Of a stretch of DNA of 9,044 bases, positions 1-5,713 are shown in pieces; the stretch's first letter is position 1, and every line of letters starts with the position of its first letter. Origin of the DNA: Mycobacterium sp. Lineage in GTDB: Bacteria; Actinomycetota; Actinomycetes; Mycobacteriales; Mycobacteriaceae. The position numbers and the translations under genes are program-made. The stretch is taken from positions 1-9,044 of the forward strand of contig JAOPWF010000153.1 in assembly GCA_025965815.1 (NCBI GenBank), written 5' to 3'. The notes under the pieces were generated by a model. That model worked only from the letters and a program-made list of their open reading frames with translations. It had not been told where the DNA came from and did not search any database.

Positions 1-2128
1 TCGCCGACTCCGCGATCGGGCAGCTGGCCAGGCTCAAGAGTCGCGAAGCGGCCCGCGCCACCCTCGAGGGCGGCTCAACGCACCCCGCCGACATCTGGTC
101 CGCGGCCGCCGAGCTGGGCTGGAACGGGCTCGCGATCGCCGAGGAGCACGGCGGATCCGGTTTTGGGGTCGAAGAACTGGCCATCGTGTTGGAGGCCCAG
201 GGCCACGAGCTGTGTCCCGGACCGTTCCTGCCCACCGTGGCCGCCTCCCTGGTCGTCGACCGGTGCGCGTCGGATTCGCTTCGCTCACAACTGCTTCCGG
301 GACTGGCCGACGGTAGTACCGTCGGCGCGCTTGGGCTGTCGGGCAGTGTCATCGTCGGCTCCGACCTGGTCGTCAGCGGCGAGAGCCCGGCCGTTCTCGG
401 CGCTCCCGACGCCGACCTGCTGGTGATCGGTGCCGGGAACGACGTCGTGGTGCTGGACGCCGCCGCCGACGGGGTGACCGTCACGGCACTCCCCTCGCTG
501 GACCTGACCCGCAGCGTCGGGACCGTGGCACTGCACAGCGTGACGGTCAGCGAAGACCGGATGCTGCGCGGCGCCGCCCGGCGCGCGCGCACCGTCTTCC
601 GCATCCTGGCCAGTGCCGAAGCCCTCGGCACCAGCTGGGCCTGCCTGGAGATGGCCGTCGACTACGCCAAGGTGCGTGAGCAGTTCGGCCGGACGATCGG
701 CACCTTCCAGGCGGTCAAGCACCACGCCGCCAACATGCTGATCAACGCGGAGCAGACCACCGCGACCATCTGGGACGCCGCCCGGGCCGACGATCTGGAC
801 AGCGCGTGGTTCGCCGCCGCTGTCGCCGCTTCGCATGCCATTCGGACCCAGGTCTTCAACGCGCAGATGAACATTCAGCTGCACGGCGGGGTCGGCTTCA
901 CCTGGGAGCACGACGCCCATCTGTACCTGCGCCGGGCCCGTACCTTGGCCGCGCTGACCGGTGACGGGGCCGACCCGCTGCTCGACGTCGTCGATGCCCA
1001 GCGCAGCGGGCTGGCGCACGGGGCCACGTTCACCCTGCCCGCCGAGGCCGACGCTTACCGCACGGCCGCCCGAGCGGCGGTGACCGAACTGCGGTCACTG
1101 CCTGCCGACTCTGCCCGCGACTTCCTCGTCGACTCCGGCTATCTGGTGCCGCACTGGCCCAAACCGTGGGGACGCGCAGCGCAACCGCTCGAGCAACTGG
1201 TGATCGAAGAGGAACTCCGTAGCGCCAATGTGGAGCTGCCCGATATGGGCATCACCGGCTGGGTGATGCTGACCATCGCCCAGGCAGGCACGGACGACCA
1301 GCGGAAACGCTGGGTCGAGGACGTGTTGCGCGGCAAAGTCATTTGGTGCCAACTGTTCTCAGAGCCCGGGGCCGGTTCGGACGCCGCGGCGGTCCGCACA
1401 TCGGGCAAGCCGGTGGACGGCGGATGGCGGGTCACCGGGCAGAAGGTGTGGACCAGCCTGGCGCACAAGTGTCAGTGGGGCCTGGCCACCGTGCGCACCG
1501 ATCCCGACGCCCCCAAGCACGCCGGCGTCACGATGATGGCGATCGACTTCAGCAGTCCCGGTGTGCAGGTCAAGCCGCTGCGGGAGATACCGGCGACGCG
1601 CTGTTCAACGAGGTGTTCTTCGACGACGTGTTCGTCCCCGACTCCGATGTGGTCGGCGACGTGAACCGCGGCTGGTTGGTGGCCAGGGCCACACTGGGCA
1701 ACGAGCGGGTGTCGATCGGCGGCGGGTCAGGCACCGGCGGCCCCGGCCCCGATGACCTGATCAAGCTGCTGGACAGCGCGTCTGCCGACATCGCGGCCGC
1801 GTGGGCGCGGCGCGCCGGTGAGGTCATCGCGGAGTCCCACACCCTGCGGGTGCTCAACCTGCGACAGGCCAGCCGGGCCATTCTCGGCGCCGAGACCGGG
1901 TCGGAGGCCGCGGTCACGAAGCTGGTAAAAGCCGAGAATTCCCAACACGTCACCGAGCTTGGCATGGAACTGGCCGGTGCCGCGGCCGTCGTCGGGAAGA
2001 CCCCAGACCTGACGTTGCACTACCTGTACGCGCGGAGCCTGACCATCGCGGGCGGAACGTCGGAGATCATGCGAAACACCATCGCCGAGCGTCTGCTTGG
2101 GCTGCCCAGGGACCCGCTCGCCAAGTGA
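1..2128 (+). pseudogene. Two-domain (fused) acyl-CoA dehydrogenase, FadE type, 5' partial and frameshifted
   Basis: This FAD flavoprotein would form the alpha,beta double bond of an acyl-CoA. The reading frame is already open at base 3, so the N-terminus lies off the left edge. Two dehydrogenase units are fused, about 710 residues visible. The first (to about 1020) keeps the C-terminal helical part, with YAKVREQFGR (663-692) and QLHGGVGFTWEHD (from 876), but its middle beta domain is degenerate. The second (about 1100-2128) has CQLFSEPGAGSD (1347-1382), KVWTSLAHKC (from 1443) and AGGTSEI (2048-2068). The frame breaks at 1588/1589: REI is followed by TGDALFNEVFFDD only in the next frame, so one base is missing. 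Uncorrected reading stops at 1664. Layout matches mycobacterial fused FadE proteins such as FadE34 and FadE6 (family knowledge). The probable catalytic Glu, in LGNERV (codon 1703-1705), lies beyond the break. Pseudogene or sequencing error cannot be decided here. Confidence 0.85.
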
Positions 2129-3306
2129 GCGGCCCGCTGGCCGGCGTCACTGTCGTCAGCCTCGAGCAGGCCGTGGCGGCGCCGTACGCCACCCGCCAGC
2201 TCGCCGACCTCGGCGCGCGGGTGGTCAAGGTCGAGCGTCCCGACGGCGGCGACTTCGCCCGTGGCTACGACCGCAGCGTGCACGGTGAATCCAGTTACTT
2301 CGTCTGGCTGAACCGCGGCAAGGAGTCGCTGACGCTTGACCTCAAACACGCCGACGGCCAACGGATCCTGCGGCAACTGCTGGACGGCGCCGACGTGCTG
2401 GTGCAGAACCTCGGCCCGGGCGCCACGGCGCGGATGGGCCTGGACGCGGCGTCGCTGGCGGTCAGCCATCCGCGGGTCATTCTCTGCGACCTCACCGGCT
2501 ACGGCGCGACCGGGCCGTGGCGCCACCGCAAGGCCTATGACCTGTTGGTGCAGGCCGAGGCTGGGCTGCTGTCGGTGACGGGAAGCGGTGACGAGGTGGC
2601 CCGCACCGGGGTATCCGTCGCCGACATCGCCGCCGGAATGTTCGCCTACTCAGGCATTCTCACGGCGCTGTACGTACGCGCCATTACCGGCGAGGTCCGA
2701 CCGCTGTCGGTCTCGCTCTTCGAGGCGCTCGCCGAATGGGTGGGCCAGCCCGCCTACTACGGGCATTACGGTGGAACGCCGCCGATGCGCACCGGGGCCC
2801 GGCACTCCACCATCGCGCCGTACGGCCCGTTCACCGCGGGTGACGGCGGCAGCGTGTTGCTCGCGATCCAGAACCAGCGCGAATGGCGCCGACTGTGTGA
2901 AGAGGTGTTGGCCGCACCCGAACTCGTCGACGACCCACGCTTCGCCACCAACCCCGACCGGGTGGCACACCGCGACGAGCTGGAGGCGATCATCACCGCC
3001 GCGATCGCCGGCATGACCGCGGACGAACTGGCCGACCGGCTGGACGCGGCGGCCGTGGCCAACGCCAGGATGAACGACGTCGAGCAACTCTGGAACCACC
3101 CGGTGCTCTCGGCGCGCGACCGGTGGCGGCAGATCGGCACGCCCGGTGGCACGGTCGGCGCGCTGCTGCCGCCGGCGACCCTGGCCGGAACCGCCGCGGT
3201 GCTGGGTGATGTGCCCGCCCTGGGCGCGCACACCGCTGCGATCCTGGCCGAACTCGGCCATTCGGACGACGACATCACCAGGTTGCGGACCGACGGCGTC
3301 ACCTGA
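2125..3306 (+). CDS. CaiB/BaiF family (class III) CoA-transferase
   Basis: A 393-residue cytosolic enzyme of the family III CoA-transferases, which move CoA between acyl-CoA donors and carboxylic acids through an aspartyl mixed-anhydride/thioester mechanism. The N-terminus has the family pattern (GVTVVSLEQAVAAPYATRQL, then LGARVVKVERPDGGD at 29-43), followed by LNRGKESLTLDLK (62-74) and CDLTGYGATGPW (121-132). Asp167 in GVSVADIAAG fits the catalytic Asp169 of formyl-CoA transferase (Frc) by motif and position. Length is normal for the family. The start is GTG in a GTGA overlap with the stop of the dehydrogenase, so the two are probably translationally coupled; the nearest purine run, AGGGA (2108-2112), is 12 bases away. 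The Gly-rich segment usually found after the transmembrane-like helix is replaced by GEVRPLSVSLFEAL. Related mycobacterial proteins are often only called acyl-CoA transferases. The acid it activates is not evident, but its neighbours point to a product of the alcohol/aldehyde dehydrogenases. Confidence 0.9.
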   Translation: MSGPLAGVTVVSLEQAVAAPYATRQLADLGARVVKVERPDGGDFARGYDRSVHGESSYFVWLNRGKESLTLDLKHADGQRILRQLLDGADVLVQNLGPGATARMGLDAASLAVSHPRVILCDLTGYGATGPWRHRKAYDLLVQAEAGLLSVTGSGDEVARTGVSVADIAAGMFAYSGILTALYVRAITGEVRPLSVSLFEALAEWVGQPAYYGHYGGTPPMRTGARHSTIAPYGPFTAGDGGSVLLAIQNQREWRRLCEEVLAAPELVDDPRFATNPDRVAHRDELEAIITAAIAGMTADELADRLDAAAVANARMNDVEQLWNHPVLSARDRWRQIGTPGGTVGALLPPATLAGTAAVLGDVPALGAHTAAILAELGHSDDDITRLRTDGVT

Positions 3307-3322
3307 CCGCATGCGGGGCCCC
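3307..3322. repeat. Two overlapping perfect GC palindromes after the CoA-transferase stop
   Basis: CCGCATGCGG (3307-3316) starts at the first base after the stop codon, and GGGGCCCC (3315-3322) overlaps its end. Both are perfectly self-complementary. They lie just upstream of the larger hairpin at 3333-3391 and may help form an RNA structure in the 3' tail. They could also be chance in such GC-rich DNA. Confidence 0.4.
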
Positions 3323-3332
3323 AGTTCTCCCC

Positions 3333-3391
3333 GCGAGCAGACACAGAATCGCACGCGCAGCGCGGATTCGTGCGATTCTGCGTCTGCTCGC
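3333..3391. terminator. Long hairpin between convergent genes, likely bidirectional terminator
   Basis: Arms 3333-3355 and 3369-3391 are complementary over 23 bp around a 13-base loop (3356-3368). The only exception is 3343 (A) against 3381 (C). In RNA from the minus strand that pair becomes U-G wobble, so the stem is unbroken for the tetR-side transcript and has one mismatch for the other. An outer pairing of CCCCA (3319-3323) with TGGGG (3397-3401) is possible. It sits between the stop of the CoA-transferase and the stop of the regulator, where a shared terminator is expected. Neither side has a run of T, so it is not a classical intrinsic terminator; U-poor hairpin terminators have been proposed for mycobacteria. 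It could instead be a dispersed palindromic repeat. Confidence 0.7.
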
Positions 3392-3401
3392 CGAGGTGGG
3401 G

Positions 3402-4742
3402 TCAGTCCGCGATGCCGAAGAATCCCCGGCGGATGCAGGTCATCAACAGGTCGAGCACCTCGTCCTCGGTGATCGGCTCGGGCAGGTCGAGGCTGGCCTG
3501 CGGGACGCGGGTCACCAGTGCGCGCAGGACGAGCGCCGACAAGACCGGGTCGTACGGGTAGGGGCCGGACCGGTGCGTCAACATCTGTGCCGCACCGAGA
3601 TCCATCAGTACCTGACCGTTCTCCCCGATCGCGACGACGATTGCATCGTCGGTGGTGCCCTCCACCCACGCGTCGATGCACCCCGAGTACCGGTCGTAGA
3701 ACGTGATGTAGGTGGCCAGCCAGCCACGCAGCGTGGACTCATCGTCGAGCGGGTCGACGTGGGTGATGCGCTCGGCGAAAGCCTTACCGGCTCCGTATAT
3801 TTCGGTTCCGACGGCCGCCAGCAGGTCCTGTTTGTCGCTGAAGTACTTGTAGAAGGTGCCGCGCGCCACGTCGGCGGCCTCGACGATGTCGTCGACGCTG
3901 GTGCGCCGGTAGCCCTTGGCCCGGAACTGCGCGGCACCCGCGTCGGCCAGCGCGGTGACGGTGACGATCGCGCGCTTGCTCAGGTTGGCGGTGCGGTCGC
4001 TGATCGAGAGGCCGTCGACGGCGGGCGCGGGTGGCACCTCGATCGCCGCGATGTCGGCGGCCGGATCGGCGCTGGCGTGCAGCTCCAGCTTGGTGAAGAC
4101 CGACGGCGGCGTCTGCGGGAAGAGGGTCAGCTGCAGGAACACCGACAGCGCGTCGGTGACCGCACGGGAGTCACGGCCGTACGACCGGTTCGAGTGGACC
4201 AGCAGGTTCATCCGGTGCACCAGCGCGGTCATCATCATCGCGGCGGTTTCGGGATCGATGCCCTGCAGACCGGAGGCGGCCAGCCGCTCGGCGACGCGGT
4301 GGTTGTAGCTGCGGACAAAGCTGACGATCTGCGGGCGCACCTTGGTGTCCGAGGACGCGATCGCGGTCCACTGGATGAACATCGTCGAGTACTTCTCGAA
4401 GACCCAGCTCCACTCGCCCAGCCACCAGTGCAGGTTGTCGAAGCCGACATCGTCAGGACCCAGCGGGCCGATCCGCCGCGCCACCCGGAACAGGGCGGTG
4501 CCGCACTCGTTGAGCAGTTCCAGGAAGATCTCGTCCTTGCCCCGGAAGTACTGGTACAGCGTGGCGCGGGAGACTCCGGCCGCCTTCGCGATGGCGTCGA
4601 CCGAGGTGTCGAAGAAGCCCAACGTGCCGAACAGTTCGAGCGACACTTCGGTGATGCGGTTGCGCGTGCTGGCACCCCGGCTACCCACCTCGGGGCTGGA
4701 GGGGCCGTAGCTGGCGCGGCGCAGGATCGGGGCTTCGGACAT
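3402..4742 (-). CDS. Tandem TetR/AcrR-family transcriptional regulator with two DNA-binding domains
   Basis: A 446-residue protein, about twice a normal TetR regulator, holding two full TetR units. The first helix-turn-helix is at about residues 26-73 (TSVDAIAKAAGVSRATLYQYF), the second at about 263-310 (TSVDDIVEAADVARGTFYKYF); by eye 16 of 39 aligned positions are identical. Each is followed by its own all-helical ligand-type domain (about 80-210 and 312-446), joined by a Pro/Ala-rich linker (about 222-256). ATG at 4742 is preferred over the in-frame GTG at 4748 because AGGTGA (4745-4750) makes a good ribosome site for the ATG and contains that GTG. It is the last gene of a three-gene minus-strand operon, six bases after the stop of the HadB-like hydratase. 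TetR proteins usually repress nearby genes until a ligand, often an acyl-CoA in lipid pathways, binds. The likely target is the divergent region 5609-5713; this and the ligand are inferences. Confidence 0.9.
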   Translation of the reverse strand: MSEAPILRRASYGPSSPEVGSRGASTRNRITEVSLELFGTLGFFDTSVDAIAKAAGVSRATLYQYFRGKDEIFLELLNECGTALFRVARRIGPLGPDDVGFDNLHWWLGEWSWVFEKYSTMFIQWTAIASSDTKVRPQIVSFVRSYNHRVAERLAASGLQGIDPETAAMMMTALVHRMNLLVHSNRSYGRDSRAVTDALSVFLQLTLFPQTPPSVFTKLELHASADPAADIAAIEVPPAPAVDGLSISDRTANLSKRAIVTVTALADAGAAQFRAKGYRRTSVDDIVEAADVARGTFYKYFSDKQDLLAAVGTEIYGAGKAFAERITHVDPLDDESTLRGWLATYITFYDRYSGCIDAWVEGTTDDAIVVAIGENGQVLMDLGAAQMLTHRSGPYPYDPVLSALVLRALVTRVPQASLDLPEPITEDEVLDLLMTCIRRGFFGIAD

Positions 4743-4744
4743 AG

Positions 4745-4750
4745 TCACCT
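4745..4750 (-). promoter_or_regulatory. Ribosome binding site of the tandem tetR gene
   Basis: On the minus strand AGGTGA precedes ATG (4742) by two bases, five after the AGG core. It overlaps the TAG stop of the upstream hydratase (4749-4751), so termination and re-initiation are probably coupled. This decides the start: the upstream in-frame GTG (4748) lies inside the Shine-Dalgarno sequence. Confidence 0.65.
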
Positions 4751-5165
4751 ACAGCGTAGGTCTCGCGACGGCGAATTCCGCGCTGGCGGTGACCGCGACG
4801 CCGCCGGTCTGACGGGTCGCCTTCAGCTCCACCGTCACCCGGTCATCCGTCCGGTCGACGATCTCGCCGCTGCAGGTCAGCACGTCGTCGGGCCACACCT
4901 GCTCACGGAATCGCACCCCGAAGCGGCGGACGTTCTCCGCGCCGAGCCAGTCGGTGGCAAAGGTGGACAGCAGCGCGGCGCTGAGCATGCCCTGCGCGAA
5001 CACCGACGGATGCCCCGCCGAGGTGGCCAGCCCGTCGTCGTAGTGCATGGGGTTCATGTCTCCCGACGCCCCGGCGTACCGGACGAACATCGGGCGCGTC
5101 ATCGGACCGAAGGTGCGCGGCTCGGCGCGGGTTCCGACCGACACCTCCCCCGTGACGGCCGTCAT
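4749..5165 (-). CDS. MaoC-like (R)-specific enoyl-CoA hydratase, HadB-like catalytic subunit
   Basis: A 138-residue single hot-dog protein of the MaoC/R-hydratase family, which adds water across trans-2-enoyl thioesters (or removes it from 3-hydroxyacyl thioesters). The hydratase motif is clear: YAGASGDMNPMHYDD at residues 30-44, with the expected catalytic Asp36 and His41, then GHPSVFAQGML (51-61) lining the active site. The Asp36/His41 spacing matches the dyad described for mycobacterial HadB (family knowledge). Its ATG overlaps the TGA of the preceding gene by four bases, and a strong ribosome site precedes it. The partner upstream lacks the dyad, so the two should form a HadAB- or ChsH-like heterodimer with this chain as the active half. 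Lying with acyl-CoA dehydrogenase and CoA-transferase genes, it more likely acts in CoA-ester catabolism than in mycolate synthesis; this is inference. Confidence 0.9.
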   Translation of the reverse strand: MTAVTGEVSVGTRAEPRTFGPMTRPMFVRYAGASGDMNPMHYDDGLATSAGHPSVFAQGMLSAALLSTFATDWLGAENVRRFGVRFREQVWPDDVLTCSGEIVDRTDDRVTVELKATRQTGGVAVTASAEFAVARPTL

Positions 5166-5608
5166 GAGTTCGCCTCCCTGCGGGCCGTCTCGATGAAGGT
5201 GGCCTTCGCCTCGGCCACCAGGGTGCCGTCCACGTCCCGATATTCGGTCACGACGGTCGCGAATCGCATTGTGCCGCCCGTCTTGCCGGGCTTCGAAAAC
5301 CGATCGACGAGCCGCTCATGCGCGGTCAGGACGTCGCCGGCCCCCGGCGGCGGACCGTGGAACGTGTACTCCTGCTCGCCGTGCAGCAGCCGCTTACGCT
5401 CGAAGCCGGTGTTGACCCGTACCCCCTGGGGCGCCCAGCGGGCGGCCGTGGTGAGAAACGTCGGCGGGATGATCGCGTCGGCACCCTGATAGGCGGCATT
5501 CTCCGATTGCATCGCCTCGGCGAACTCGGCGATCTTGCCGCGCTCGACGACGAGCTCCCATGGCTGCCCGGCGCTTCCTACCGGCGACGGCTCAGGCGTT
5601 ACGGTCAT
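5162..5608 (-). CDS. MaoC N-terminal (FAS1-like) dehydratase-domain protein, HadA-like non-catalytic subunit
   Basis: A 148-residue hot-dog protein of the MaoC_dehydrat_N / FAS1-like dehydratase type. The signature ELVVERGKIAEFAEAM (residues 18-33) is the family's N-terminal strand and helix, followed by ENAAYQGADAIIPPTFL (36-52). The Asp-x-x-x-x-His hydratase dyad is absent, as expected for the structural or substrate-binding half of HadA-HadB-like heterodimers. ATG at 5608 gives a normal family length; the frame is open further upstream, but that translation is Arg/Pro-rich and lies opposite the aldehyde dehydrogenase. Only a weak ribosome site precedes the ATG, so a leaderless or short-leader transcript is possible. 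Its TGA overlaps the ATG of the catalytic partner (ATGA), which supports paired synthesis. It is first in the minus-strand operon and shares a 105-base divergent region with the aldehyde dehydrogenase gene. Confidence 0.85.
   Translation of the reverse strand: MTVTPEPSPVGSAGQPWELVVERGKIAEFAEAMQSENAAYQGADAIIPPTFLTTAARWAPQGVRVNTGFERKRLLHGEQEYTFHGPPPGAGDVLTAHERLVDRFSKPGKTGGTMRFATVVTEYRDVDGTLVAEAKATFIETARREANS
5173..5178 (-). promoter_or_regulatory. Strong ribosome binding site of the HadB-like gene
   Basis: The minus strand reads GGGAGG seven bases before the ATG at 5165, a near-ideal Shine-Dalgarno sequence and spacing. It lies inside the end of the HadA-like coding sequence. It supports independent strong initiation in addition to the ATGA coupling. 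Confidence 0.7.
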
Positions 5609-5713
5609 GGTGACCAATAGTGTCAGAAAATCCCACAAGATGGAACCGGCTTCGGGCTGTCGTCGCGCTACAGCCGCTTGCTCAGAAATGACATTACTGC
5701 CAGAATCGGCCGC
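5609..5713. promoter_or_regulatory. Divergent promoter/operator region between hydratase-tetR operon and ALDH-ADH operon
   Basis: This 105-base gap separates the HadA-like start (minus) from the aldehyde dehydrogenase start (plus) and must hold promoters for both directions. It contains locally AT-rich patches (such as 5616-5645 and 5681-5697), unlike the surrounding genes. It holds a palindrome at 5683-5699, an inverted repeat GGCTGT/ACAGCC (5655-5660/5670-5675), and two same-orientation copies of TCAGAAA (5623-5629 and 5682-5688). No -35/-10 pair is convincing by eye. The tandem TetR protein of the left operon is the obvious candidate to bind here, but that is inferred from position only. 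Confidence 0.6.
5683..5699. promoter_or_regulatory. Candidate TetR-type operator palindrome
   Basis: CAGAAATGACATTACTG is a 17-base odd palindrome: CAG/CTG outer arms and AATG/CATT inner arms are exactly complementary around a central A, with one mismatched pair (5686/5696). It ends 14 bases before the ALDH ATG, where a bound repressor would block transcription or initiation. Size and symmetry fit TetR-family operators. It does not match the KstR or KstR2 consensus sequences as I know them. Confidence 0.5.

Noticed and set aside
1584..1600. Programmed -1 ribosomal frameshift in the dehydrogenase
   Set aside because: The shift needed is -1, but the site (GGAGATACC) is not an X XXY YYZ slippery heptamer, and fused acyl-CoA dehydrogenases are not known to need recoding. 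A deletion or error is simpler.
2650..3681. Long minus-strand open frame opposite the CoA-transferase
   Set aside because: Arg/Gly/His-rich translation without motifs; it crosses the terminator hairpin and runs into the end of the regulator gene. Shadow of real genes.
3396..5489. A 697-codon open frame on the plus strand across the regulator and hydratase genes
   Set aside because: Its translation is low-complexity, rich in Arg/Gly/Asp/Val with no recognisable domain, and lies opposite three genes with clear TetR and MaoC motifs. It is an antisense frame left open by high GC3.
5603..5615. GGTCA-TGG-TGACC palindrome over the HadA-like start codon as an operator
   Set aside because: Only five-base arms, and part of it is coding sequence and start codon; it may be chance. 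Kept out of the feature list in favour of the better palindrome at 5683-5699.
5678..5713. TTG at 5678 as start of the aldehyde dehydrogenase
   Set aside because: It adds 12 residues unlike the family N-terminus, has no ribosome site, and would place the 17-base palindrome inside the coding region. ATG 5714 gives the usual beginning.
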